From SYIM01 sp041182885 (lineage in GTDB: Bacteria > Pseudomonadota > Gammaproteobacteria > Burkholderiales > Burkholderiaceae_E): a stretch of 52,592 nt of DNA. A program made the translations under genes and the position numbers. Of the stretch, positions 40,434 through 49,900 are shown one piece after another (within the stretch, counting starts at the first letter, position 1; the number at the start of each line of letters is the position of its first letter). Location of the stretch: the NCBI GenBank assembly GCA_049423065.1, contig JBMSQB010000025.1, positions 1-52,592 on the forward strand. The letters are read 5' to 3'. The notes beneath the pieces were generated by a model. It made no database searches, was not told the origin of the DNA, and saw only the letters and a program-made list of their open reading frames with translations.

Positions 40434-41533
40434 CCCAGATAGCGCAGCGTGAGTTCACGCCAGTGTCGCGACCGAGGCGCCCCCGTCTCGCGCAGATGCG
40501 AGAGTGCAAGCCGGGCACGCACGAGCGCATGATGGGCGCAGTAAAAAGAGCGCAGCCGCGCGGAGGGCAGCTGCCCGGCAAGCCTGGGCGCGAGCCGCTT
40601 GGACAGCCGCTCGCCGATCCAGGCAGCGCCGGCCATCGCGCATAAAAGCGCGAGCAGACACAGCTCCTCCCAGGCGTCCAGCCGCCTGAGCATCGGATCG
40701 AACTCGAGGCGATCGATCAACTCTATCGGGTCGGTGAGGCAGACATGCTCGGGTCTCAGATCGCCGTGCGCCTCCACCCAGGCGCCGCTCACCGCGCGCG
40801 CTGCAACCGTGCCGCGATGAGACCGCCACGCCGCATCGCAGCGATCAAGCAGCATGGCGAGCCGCGCGCGCGCCGCCTCGGGCTGGCGCGACAGCCGATT
40901 GGCCAGGCACAGCAGCTGCCGGCGGTTACACGCCTGCTCACGATCGATGCGTGCGAGCACGCGCGCAGGCGCGACCCGTAGCACGCTCGAGGCACCATAA
41001 ACCGTTGCCAGCCGGTCGGCCAGCCGATCGATGTCGGCGCAGGAAACCGTCCCGCGGGAAATCGCCTGATCGAGCATGGCGGCACGCGGCAGGCGCCGCA
41101 TCACGAGCGCCCAGTCAACCGGCTCGGGCGGCGTCGCGCGTATCGGGTCGTCACCCATCAATCGGGCTGCCCTCCGCCCACCCGCAGGCCCCGGCCGCGG
41201 CATCGGCCATCCCGGAACCGGTGACCCGGCAGGCGCGCCCCGCTCAGACGCCAGCGCCGCCGCGTCTGCGCCTGCGATCGGAAAGACTCCGAGATACACC
41301 GACGGCGACACCCGCCGGTTGCAGCGCAGCTCGCTTTCCAGCAGTGTGCGGCGCGCTTGCGGCTGATCGAACGCCGGCCACGCACGCCGGAGTTTGATCG
41401 CCCAGGGGCCCGCGAGCAGCACCTGCGACATCCGCGTATCGATCACCACCAGTCGCTGGTGTGGCAGTGCCCGCGACAGCGCGGCACGAAGCGGCTCCAG
41501 TCCGGGCGCCGCGGGCCGTTCTGTCGCAACCAT
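40388..41533 (-). CDS. Aminoglycoside-phosphotransferase-like kinase
   Basis: A 381-residue protein with a protein-kinase/APH-like fold signature in the C-terminal half: AHGDLRPEHVCL corresponds to the HGDxxxxN catalytic loop (His replacing the usual Asn) and IDRLEFDPMLRRLD to the metal-binding DFG-like segment. The N-terminal part has VVIDTRMSQVLLAGPWAIKLRR, the likely ATP-binding lysine region. Related proteins often carry a C-terminal P-loop domain, which is absent here. The substrate is unknown; drug resistance should not be assumed. ATG 41533 is preferred over GTG 41548. It overlaps the PRPP-synthetase-like gene tail to tail. Confidence 0.75.
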   Translation of the reverse strand: MVATERPAAPGLEPLRAALSRALPHQRLVVIDTRMSQVLLAGPWAIKLRRAWPAFDQPQARRTLLESELRCNRRVSPSVYLGVFPIAGADAAALASERGAPAGSPVPGWPMPRPGPAGGRRAARLMGDDPIRATPPEPVDWALVMRRLPRAAMLDQAISRGTVSCADIDRLADRLATVYGASSVLRVAPARVLARIDREQACNRRQLLCLANRLSRQPEAARARLAMLLDRCDAAWRSHRGTVAARAVSGAWVEAHGDLRPEHVCLTDPIELIDRLEFDPMLRRLDAWEELCLLALLCAMAGAAWIGERLSKRLAPRLAGQLPSARLRSFYCAHHALVRARLALSHLRETGAPRSRHWRELTLRYLGYAEAALDGWDSLSG

Positions 41534-41618
41534 ATCGCTCGTCCGCACTGCACACCTTGCCAGAGGCCCCGATCGCCTGCTCCAATGGTGATCCTTTCAC
41601 GTTTGAGACCCGCCTCCC

Positions 41619-42410
41619 ATGTACGCGATCAACGCTGGCCATCGAATTTTCTACACCACCGCAGGCACCCAGGGCCCCTGGGTCGTGATGTCGCATTCGC
41701 TTTGCTGCGATCACACCATGTGGGAGCCGCAGATGGAGATGCTTGCACGCAATTACCGCGTGCTTGCCTATGACACGCGTGGCCATGGCGCGAGCGACCC
41801 GTGGAGCACGCCCTACACGCTCGATGACCTGGCCACCGAGGCGATCGCGGTGCTCGACGCCGCGGGTATCGAGCGCGCGCATTTCGTGGGCTTGTCGATG
41901 GGCGGCATGATCGGCCAGACACTGGGCTTCAGTCACCCGGGTCGCATCGCCTCACTGGTACTCGCCAACACCAGCAGCCGCTTTGCGCCCGAGATGCAGC
42001 CGGTCTGGAACGCACGAATCGCCGCTGTGCGTCGCGATGGCATGGAAGCCGTGGTCAAGCCCACCATCGAGCGCTGGTTCACCGCACCTTTCGTTGCCGA
42101 GCGCCCGGCGCTGATCGCTCGCATCAGCCAGCAGATCCGTCGAACCTCGGTCGCGGGCTACACCGGCTGCGCGCGCGCAATCTCCACCCTCAACCTCACT
42201 GACCGGATCGGCGCTATCGCCTGCCCGGTACTTGCCATTTCCGGGCGTCAGGACCCGAGCACCACGCTCGCCATGCACGAGGACATCGTCCGCGCCATCC
42301 CGGGCGCAGAGCTCGCGGTGCTCGATCCGGCCGCGCATCTGTCGAACTTTGAGCAGTCGCAGGCGTTCAACGATGCGCTCGCGGGTTTCCTCGCACGGGT
42401 GGCACGCTAG
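41619..42410 (+). CDS. Alpha/beta hydrolase, 3-oxoadipate enol-lactonase-like
   Basis: A 263-residue alpha/beta hydrolase. The nucleophile elbow is GLSMGGMIGQ, the oxyanion region is MSHSLCCDHTMW, the acid lies in SGRQDPST and the catalytic His in DPAAHLSNFEQ. The overall sequence resembles PcaD, which opens 3-oxoadipate enol-lactone to 3-oxoadipate, the substrate of PcaIJ found 10 kb away. Many PcaD-like hydrolases have other lactone or ester substrates, so the name is provisional. It is followed on the same strand by the flavin oxidoreductase after 59 bases. Confidence 0.83.
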   Translation: MYAINAGHRIFYTTAGTQGPWVVMSHSLCCDHTMWEPQMEMLARNYRVLAYDTRGHGASDPWSTPYTLDDLATEAIAVLDAAGIERAHFVGLSMGGMIGQTLGFSHPGRIASLVLANTSSRFAPEMQPVWNARIAAVRRDGMEAVVKPTIERWFTAPFVAERPALIARISQQIRRTSVAGYTGCARAISTLNLTDRIGAIACPVLAISGRQDPSTTLAMHEDIVRAIPGAELAVLDPAAHLSNFEQSQAFNDALAGFLARVAR

Positions 42411-42469
42411 CGCGACAATGCGGTCCGGGGGCGTCTGCCCATCGTCTTTCCTCTCTGTTCGGAGTCATC

Positions 42470-43531
42470 GTGCTGAAGGCCCTGTCCGTTCTTGATCTCG
42501 TTCCCGTCCGTCAGGGCGACACGCCGCGCGAGGCATTGGCCAATGCGGCCAGCCTCATCCGTCATGTCGAGTCCCTGGGATTCACCCGCTACTGGGTGGC
42601 CGAACATCACAACATGACCGGCATCGCGAGTGCGGCCACGTCGGTGGTGATCGGTCATCTGGCAGCAGCCTCCAGCACGATCCGTGTGGGCTCGGGCGGG
42701 GTCATGCTGCCCAACCACTCGCCGCTCGTGATTGCCGAGCAGTTCGGCACGCTCGAGTCGCTCTTTCCCGGGCGAATCGATCTTGGGCTCGGCCGCGCGC
42801 CCGGCACCGACATGGAAACGCTCTACGCCATGCGGCGTGATGCCAATTCGGCTGACCGCTTCCCCGATGACATCGCCGAACTCGCCCAGCTGCTCGGACC
42901 GCTTGAGCCGGGGCAGCGTGTGCGGGCGGTGCCCGGCATGGGCACCCAGGTACCGCTCTTCATCCTGGGCTCAAGTCTTTATGGCGCACAGGTCGCCGCG
43001 TATTTCGGGCTGCCCTATGGCTTTGCCTCGCACTTCGCACCCGCGGCGCTCGATCAGGCGCTCTCGGTTTACCGGAGCCGCTTCCGGCCCTCGGCGAGGC
43101 TTTCCCGTCCCTGGGCGATGCCGTGTGTCAATGTGATTGCGGCCGATACCGACGCCGAGGCGCGCAAGCTCTTCACCAGCCAGCAGCAGCGTGTACTCGA
43201 AATGATCCGCAACGACCGCGGGCAACTGCGCCCGCCCGTCGATGACATGGAGCCGCTCTGGAGCGCCGCCGAAAAAATGCAGGTGATGCGGATGCTCGAG
43301 TGCTCGATCGTGGGGTCGCTTGACACCCTCACCGAGGGGCTCAAGCGCTTCATCGATCGTACCGGTGCCGATGAAATCATTGCTGCGGGCACCATCTTCG
43401 ACCATGAGGCACGGCTCCACTCGTACGGGTTGCTTGCGCAGGCCGCGCGACGGCTCGGGTTGCCCGAGCCCAGCCGGGCACCCACTGCGGCCGAAGCCAG
43501 CGCCGAGCTCGCAGAGGCCCGCGCGGCGTAA
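42470..43531 (+). CDS. Luciferase-like (LLM-class) flavin-dependent oxidoreductase
   Basis: A 353-residue TIM-barrel flavoprotein of the bacterial-luciferase superfamily, in the group that starts with LSVLDLVPVRQGDTPREAL. Typical segments are YWVAEHHNMTGIASAAT, VGSGGVMLPNHSPLVIAEQFGTLESLFPGRIDLGLGRAPGTD and the C-terminal GSLDTLTEGLKRF. These enzymes use FMNH2 or F420-like cofactors as monooxygenases; the substrate is unknown. It starts with GTG 42470, preceded by GGAG at 42461-42464. The 3' end faces icmF with a 45-base gap. Confidence 0.88.
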   Translation: MLKALSVLDLVPVRQGDTPREALANAASLIRHVESLGFTRYWVAEHHNMTGIASAATSVVIGHLAAASSTIRVGSGGVMLPNHSPLVIAEQFGTLESLFPGRIDLGLGRAPGTDMETLYAMRRDANSADRFPDDIAELAQLLGPLEPGQRVRAVPGMGTQVPLFILGSSLYGAQVAAYFGLPYGFASHFAPAALDQALSVYRSRFRPSARLSRPWAMPCVNVIAADTDAEARKLFTSQQQRVLEMIRNDRGQLRPPVDDMEPLWSAAEKMQVMRMLECSIVGSLDTLTEGLKRFIDRTGADEIIAAGTIFDHEARLHSYGLLAQAARRLGLPEPSRAPTAAEASAELAEARAA

Positions 43532-43576
43532 GTTTCTGCGGTGAGGGTGGGGCCGACGCGGGTCGGCCGCACCCCC

Positions 43577-46500
43577 CTACATGCTGCGCCGGTACTGCCC
43601 GCCCACCTCGAAGAGCGTGCGCGTGATCTGACCAAGCGAGCACACGCGCACCGCGTCCATCAGCACCTCGAACACATTGCCGTCTTCGATCACGGTCTGA
43701 CGGAGCCTGGCAAGCATGGGCCCGCTCTGGCTTTCGTGCCGCGCATGAAACCCGGCCAGGCGCTCAAGCTGTGAGCGCTTTTCCTCATCGGTCGATCGGG
43801 CCAGCTCGAGCTTTTCGGGAATGGGGTCGCCATGCGGATTGCGAAACGTGTTCACACCAATCACCGGATACTCACCGGTGTGCTTGAGCATCTCGTAATG
43901 CATGCTCTCGTCCTGAATGCGACCGCGCTGGTAGCCGGTTTCCATCGCGCCCAGCACGCCGCCCCGCTCGCTCAGTCGCTCGAACTCGGCAAGCACCGCC
44001 TCTTCCACCAGTTCGGTCAGTTCATCGATCACAAAGCTGCCCTGGTTGGGGTTCTCGTTTTTCGCCAGGCCCCACTCGCGGTTGATGATGAGCTGAATCG
44101 CCATGGCGCGACGCACGCTTTCCTCGGTGGGTGTGGTGATCGCCTCGTCGTAGGCATTGGTGTGCAGGCTGTTCGCGTTGTCATAGGTGGCAATGAGCGC
44201 CTGCAGGGTGGTGCGGATGTCGTTGAACGCGATTTCCTGCGCGTGCAGCGACCGCCCGCTCGTCTGGCAGTGATACTTGAGCTTCTGGCTGCGATCGTTT
44301 GCGCCATAACGCTCGCGCATGGCCACCGCCCAGATCCGGCGTGCCACCCGGCCGAGCACCGTGTATTCCGGGTCCATGCCGTTTGAGAAGAAGAACGACA
44401 GGTTGGGCGCGAAATCGTCAATCTTCATGCCACGCGCAAGGTACGCCTCCACGAAGGTAAAGCCGTTGGAGAGTGTGAAGGCAAGCTGGCTGATCGGGTT
44501 CGCACCCGCCTCGGCAATGTGATAGCCCGAAATCGATACCGAATAGAAATTGCGGACATCGTGGCGGACGAAATATTCCTGGATGTCGCCCATCACCTTG
44601 AGACTGAACTCGGTGGAGAAGATGCAGGTGTTCTGCCCCTGGTCTTCCTTCAGGATGTCGGCCTGCACCGTGCCGCGTACCGTGGCGAGCGTGCGGGCGC
44701 GAATGGTCGCAGCCTCATCCGAGGTGGGCGCACGGCCCTGCTCTTTTTCGAAGCGCTCGATGTTCTGGTCGATGGCGGTGTTCATGAACATCGCAAGAAT
44801 CGAGGGCGCGGGTCCGTTGATGGTCATTGAAACGCTGGTCGAGGGCTCGCACAGGTCAAAGCCCGAATAGAGCACCTTCATGTCATCGAGCGTTGCGATC
44901 GACACGCCCGAGTTGCCCACCTTGCCGTAGATGTCGGGCCGCAGATCGGGGTCGTGCCCATAGAGCGTGACCGAATCGAACGCGGTCGACAGGCGCTTGG
45001 CGGGCATGCCCTCGGAGAGCATCTTGAAGCGGCGATTGGTGCGAAACGGATCGCCCTCGCCCGCGAACATGCGGGTGGGGTCCTCACCCTCTCGCTTGAA
45101 AGCAAACACCCCCGCGGTATAGGGGAACGCGCCGGGAACGTTTTCGAGCAGCAGCCACCGCAGTAGCTCCCCATGGTCTTCATAGCGCGGCAGCGACACC
45201 TTCGGAATGCGGGTGCCCGAGAGCGACCGGGTCGCAATGGCAGTGCGCTGCTCGCGGTCGCGCACCTTCACCACGAACTCGTCGGCACTATAGGCGCGCA
45301 GCGTCTCTGGCCAGCTCGCGAGAAGCTTGAGGCACGCCGCCGGCAGCTTCTCTTCGCGCGCCGTCGCCAGCGCTTCGAGCGCCTCGCGAGCCTTGTTCTT
45401 GTCGGGATTGGCTTCGAGCAGCATCCGCTTTGACTCGCGCAGCTGCTGCACTTCGCGGGCGATGCGGCTTTGCGCGAGCGCCTGCGCCTTGTAACCCCGC
45501 ACGGTATCGGCGATGTCAGCGAGATAGCGCACACGCGGACCTGGCACGATCACCGACTGCCTGGACGAATATCGGATGTTCTGCACCGGCAGTCGTCCGG
45601 GCGCATCGCCCGCGGGCAGCCCAAGCTCGGTGAGTTTGGGCAGCATTGCCTGGTAGAGCGCGGTGACCCCATCGTCGTTGAAGCGCGAGGCTTGCGTGCC
45701 ATAGACGGGCATCTCTTCGGCGCGCCGATTCCATTGCTCGCGATTGCGCTGGTACTGCTTGGCGACATCGCGCAGCGCATCCATCGCGCCCTTGCGATCG
45801 AATTTGTTGATCGCAACAAAGTCGGCAAAGTCGAGCATGTCGATTTTTTCGAGCTGACTGGCTGCGCCAAACTCGGGCGTCATCACGTAGAGCGAGGCAT
45901 CGACCAGCGGCACGATTGCCGCATCGCCCTGCCCGATACCCGAGGTTTCAACCACCACCAGATCAAAGCCCGCCACTTTGCAGGCAGCAATCGCATCGGG
46001 CAGTGCGCCGCTCACCTCGCTGCCGGCTTCGCGGGTGGCAAGCGAGCGCATGAAGATGTTGGGATGATTGATCGCATTCATCCGGATCCGGTCACCAAGG
46101 AGCGCACCCCCTGACTTGCGGCGGGTGGGGTCCACCGAGATGACCGCGATCCGCAGCGCATCGTCGCGGTCAAGGCGAAAGCGCCGCACCAGCTCATCGG
46201 TAAGCGAGCTTTTGCCCGCGCCGCCCGTGCCGGTGATGCCCAGGGTGGGCACCTTGCGCGCATCGGCAAGCTTGTGGAGTTCGGCGCGCAGGGGGGCCGG
46301 CGCGCGGCCGGCCTCGAGCGCGGTGATGAGTTGCGCGAGCACCCGGGTGTGACCGTGCACCGGCGTACCGTGATCGGGCGCGCGGCGCGCGCAATCGACG
46401 AGCGATGCGAGCGAGGCCGGCGCAAACTCGGACAGATCGCGGTCGCAGCGGCTGATCATGTCGCCGATCATGCCCTGCAGCCCCAGCCGCTGGCCGTCTT

Positions 46501-46891
46501 CGGGCGAGTAGATGCGCGCGACGCCGTAATCGTGAAGCTCACGGATTTCAGCCGGCACGATCACCCCGCCGCCGCCGCCAAACAGCTTGATGTGCGAGGC
46601 GCCTTGCGCGGCGAGCAGATCGATCATGTACTTGAAAAACTCGACATGGCCGCCCTGATACGACGAGACCGCGATGCCATGCGCGTCTTCCTGGAGCGCG
46701 CAGTTCACGATCTCCTGCACCGAGCGGTTGTGTCCCAGATGGATCACCTCGCAGCCCATGGACTGCAGGATGCGACGCATGATGTTGATCGAGGCGTCGT
46801 GGCCGTCAAACAGCGAGGCGGCGGTAACGAACCGCACCTTGTTGGTCGCGCGATATTGCGCGAGCCGGGCACTTTCGGAGAGGTCGGACAT
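43577..46891 (-). CDS. icmF: Fused isobutyryl-CoA mutase with built-in G-protein chaperone
   Basis: A 1104-residue adenosylcobalamin enzyme. The B12-binding domain comes first (FDGHDASI with His31 as lower ligand), then a MeaB-like GTPase domain (Walker A GTGGAGKSS at 221-229, NKFD), a linker, and the mutase barrel at about 560-1100. IcmF rearranges isobutyryl-CoA to n-butyryl-CoA and, in characterised homologues, isovaleryl-CoA to pivalyl-CoA. Substrate-pocket residues Phe609 (RMFAGEG) and Gln753 (GQNTCIF) replace the Tyr and Arg of methylmalonyl-CoA mutase. They sit 11 positions beyond the recalled Phe598/Gln742 of the Cupriavidus enzyme. The start codon is ATG. A doubled LiuR-like box and promoter lie upstream at 46958-46986. 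Confidence 0.95.
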   Translation of the reverse strand: MSDLSESARLAQYRATNKVRFVTAASLFDGHDASINIMRRILQSMGCEVIHLGHNRSVQEIVNCALQEDAHGIAVSSYQGGHVEFFKYMIDLLAAQGASHIKLFGGGGGVIVPAEIRELHDYGVARIYSPEDGQRLGLQGMIGDMISRCDRDLSEFAPASLASLVDCARRAPDHGTPVHGHTRVLAQLITALEAGRAPAPLRAELHKLADARKVPTLGITGTGGAGKSSLTDELVRRFRLDRDDALRIAVISVDPTRRKSGGALLGDRIRMNAINHPNIFMRSLATREAGSEVSGALPDAIAACKVAGFDLVVVETSGIGQGDAAIVPLVDASLYVMTPEFGAASQLEKIDMLDFADFVAINKFDRKGAMDALRDVAKQYQRNREQWNRRAEEMPVYGTQASRFNDDGVTALYQAMLPKLTELGLPAGDAPGRLPVQNIRYSSRQSVIVPGPRVRYLADIADTVRGYKAQALAQSRIAREVQQLRESKRMLLEANPDKNKAREALEALATAREEKLPAACLKLLASWPETLRAYSADEFVVKVRDREQRTAIATRSLSGTRIPKVSLPRYEDHGELLRWLLLENVPGAFPYTAGVFAFKREGEDPTRMFAGEGDPFRTNRRFKMLSEGMPAKRLSTAFDSVTLYGHDPDLRPDIYGKVGNSGVSIATLDDMKVLYSGFDLCEPSTSVSMTINGPAPSILAMFMNTAIDQNIERFEKEQGRAPTSDEAATIRARTLATVRGTVQADILKEDQGQNTCIFSTEFSLKVMGDIQEYFVRHDVRNFYSVSISGYHIAEAGANPISQLAFTLSNGFTFVEAYLARGMKIDDFAPNLSFFFSNGMDPEYTVLGRVARRIWAVAMRERYGANDRSQKLKYHCQTSGRSLHAQEIAFNDIRTTLQALIATYDNANSLHTNAYDEAITTPTEESVRRAMAIQLIINREWGLAKNENPNQGSFVIDELTELVEEAVLAEFERLSERGGVLGAMETGYQRGRIQDESMHYEMLKHTGEYPVIGVNTFRNPHGDPIPEKLELARSTDEEKRSQLERLAGFHARHESQSGPMLARLRQTVIEDGNVFEVLMDAVRVCSLGQITRTLFEVGGQYRRSM

Positions 46892-46957
46892 GGCGGATCC
46901 TGCGAGCGGCGAGCGGGGGCCGAACCGGAGGCGACCCGCGAGCGAAAGGGGACCTGA

Positions 46958-46986
46958 AATCTAATTGACGTTAACGTAAACGTCAA
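46958..46986 (-). promoter_or_regulatory. Predicted icmF promoter with two overlapping LiuR-type boxes
   Basis: On the minus strand, TTGACGTTTACGTTAA (plus 46971-46986) matches the core of the liuR operator at 15 of 16 positions. TTTACGTTAACGTCAA (plus 46965-46980) matches the box upstream of the thioesterase at 15 of 16. The two overlap by ten bases. A -35 TTGACG (46981-46986) and -10 TAGATT (46958-46963) are 17 bases apart, so the boxes occupy the whole core promoter. The last bases overlap the stop codon of the Rhs gene. Regulation by LiuR is inferred. Confidence 0.75.
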
Positions 46987-49900
46987 TATCGCACATCGAG
47001 TGCGTAATGCTCGGCGAGCCAGGTCGAGTAGGCCGCCATGTCGACGCTGCCCGCGAGCGTTGCCGCACCGTCGTGGCCGCGCAACAGGTAGGGATAGCGC
47101 CGGATCATCGCCTCGGCCCGACTGCGGTCGAGGCCAGCGCCCAGTTGGGCCATGGGCCGGCCGCTGCCACGCGGGTCGGCAGACGCCATCGGGCGGGCGC
47201 CGGTCGTGGCTTGCCCTGCGGGCGGCGCGCCGGTCCGCTCGCCTGGCGCGAGCGGAATGCGGAACTCGCGATCCGGACCGGGCGCGATCACGCTGCGCGC
47301 ATCATGGAGCAGCGGCTCGGTCACCGTCTGCCAGGCGACATCGAGTGCCTTCAGCCCGACCCCGGCCTTTCGCGCCTGCTCAACCATCCAGCCGAGCGCG
47401 ACATCTGACAGATCGCCGTTCGCGTGACTGCCGCCGATATCGCCGTGGTCTCCGATGAACCCCCGCTCGAGGCGCCAGCCCCCGGCCGGGGCCGCCTGAT
47501 CGGGGCCGATCGATTCCAGGGGAAAGAACCGGCGCTGTTCGTTGAGTGCCACCGCATGCACGACCACGCGCGCCTGGGGCGGAACGCCCAGATTCCACTG
47601 CGCGTTCGCCTGGCCGTTCAAGCCGAACTGCGCCACCGTGTCCCAGAGCCCGATGAAATTGAGCGACACGCAGCGCTGAAGCGACAGATAGTGGCCGTTA
47701 CTGATCCGGGCAGCGACGGTATTGGCAAAATCACGCGCCATCGCCGCGCCGCGTGAAAAGCCGATCACATCGACATTGACGGGCGCGCCGCGGGTCTCGG
47801 GCGAACGCAGTGCGCGATCGAGCACGCCCAGCATGTGATCGACCCGGCGACGCGCGCTCGAGGCCTGCAGGGTATCGAACGCATCGGCGCCGATCCCCGA
47901 GCCACGGTCCAGGGTCCCCACACCGCTCATGTAGTGGCGGTCGCTCGCGCTGTGGAGGCTGAAAAATTTGGCGACGTTTGACAGCGTGTCGCGACCGCTC
48001 GCTGGGTCGCTGTTGCCGGTACCGTCAAAGGCAAACAGGATCAGTCCGAGGGGATCGGTCGCCTGAACCGGGTTGCCGGCCGCATACGCGTGGAGATTCC
48101 AACCGGCGGCAAGCCCCAGCGGGTCGGGCTCCAGATAGCGCCCGTGACGGGGATCATAGGTGCGCTGATAGTTGTCATGGAGCCCGGTCTCACGATCGTG
48201 GTACTGGCCGGGCAGGCGCAGCGGCTGATCGAACCGCCCCTCCTCCTCGAGTACTTCCCCATAGGCGCCCAGCCGAACCCGCCAGACCGGTCGGCCGGTC
48301 TGATCGATCGCCACCTGCGGCGTACCCAGCGGATCGGCGAGCAGCCAGGTGATGGCGGGCGGGCGCGCGCCACGCCGCCCAGCCGCCAGCGGCTGGAGAT
48401 CCGGCTCGACGATTGCCACCACCCGGCCCTGCCAGCGGATGAAGTGCCGAGTGATCCGGCCGGCTGCGTCCAGCTCCGCAACCAGCGCGTTCTGGTGGTA
48501 GAGGAAGCGCGTGGTGTGGGGCAGCGGGCCGTGCACCCGCTTCAGCACCCGCTCGCCCAGCGCGTTGTAGCGATAGTCGATCGCACTGGCGGAGGACGCG
48601 GTCTGCTCGCGGGCAGGCAACGCATCGGGGCTGCGCTCTGCCCGCTCGATCCGGCCCGACGCACCGTAGCCCAGGAGCCAGGGGCCATGGCGACGCGGCC
48701 GGCCGGCGGGGTCGGAGGCGGCGGGCAGCACGGATTCGGTACGTCCCGACTCGTCACGCAGCAGCCTGAGGTCGCCCCCCGGCGAGTAGTGATAGAACGA
48801 ACGCCGGGTCGCGCCACCCGCGTGCTGGCGCTCACGCACGATCAGCCGGCCCGCCGCGTCGAAGCCGAAGCGCTCCTCGCCATCCAGGCGCCCGATCGCT
48901 GCCACCAGGCCGTCATCCCGGCGCCGGATCTCGAAGCGGGCGAGCGACTCGCCGCCGCGCTCGCGCCGCCAGTCGAGCGAGGCGAGCCGCCCCTCGCCGT
49001 CAAAGCGGCGAAGCGCACGCACCCCCGCGCCCAGCCGCTCGACGACGGCATCGCCCGCCTGATACTCGACCGACTCGACCAGCCAGACCGGGTCGGTGCG
49101 GTCGGGCAAGACAAGCCCCAGCCGGTGGGGCCGACCCGCAGCGTCATACTCATAGCGCAGCCGCATTCCGTCGCCAAGCGAGCGCTCACTGAGCCGGGAG
49201 GCCCCGTCGTAACTGAAGTCGTAGTGAATGGACTGCACGCCCAGCCGATGCGTGAGACGGCGCAGACGGCCCGCCTCATCATGGGCTGCCCGAAGATCGT
49301 GCTCCGGGTGATCGAGGCCGACGAGCCGCATTCCGGTCCACAGGAACCGCGTGCCGATACGCGTGCCCGCGGCCGCCTGCTCGCGGAAGAGCAGCCGCCC
49401 GGCAGCATCAAACTCGCGCAGTTCCAGGCTGCCATCGGGCAGGACCATCTTCACCGGATGGCCCCGTGCGTCATGGAACACCTGGCGAACCCCGCGCTGC
49501 GCCGACCGCTCCTCGATCACCCGCCCGAGGTCATCGAAACGGGTCTCCGTGGTCCGACCGTCCGCATCCATCTGGACCAGCGCGGGGCTCACGATCAGTA
49601 GCCCCAGCGGCAGACTGCCCGGCGGCTGCGTCTCGACGCCCGGCGCGGACGACGGCGTGGTCGGCAGAGGATGGCCCGCCCACGCTAGCTTTTGAGATGA
49701 GTGGTCGCTTACTAATCGACTTAAGGCTGGATGATCGATGGGCACCGGGCGGCCCGTGCCCTGACCGATCGCGGATAGCCGTCCCTGCCGATCGCGCAGC
49801 CACTCGAACACCCGCGCGCCGTGATCCAGACGCGCCAGTTGCCAGCCCGCATCGAAGCGCCGGGTGATCACCAGGCCATCGGCGAGCACCTCCCGAACCG

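Noticed and set aside
40388..41533. Aminoglycoside resistance gene
   Set aside because: Only the kinase fold is shared. The catalytic-loop variant and genomic setting match uncharacterised chromosomal kinases, not resistance enzymes.
43577..46891. Annotation of this gene as methylmalonyl-CoA mutase
   Set aside because: The fused G-protein domain and the Phe/Gln pair at the substrate site fit IcmF; the Tyr/Arg pair of methylmalonyl-CoA mutase is missing.
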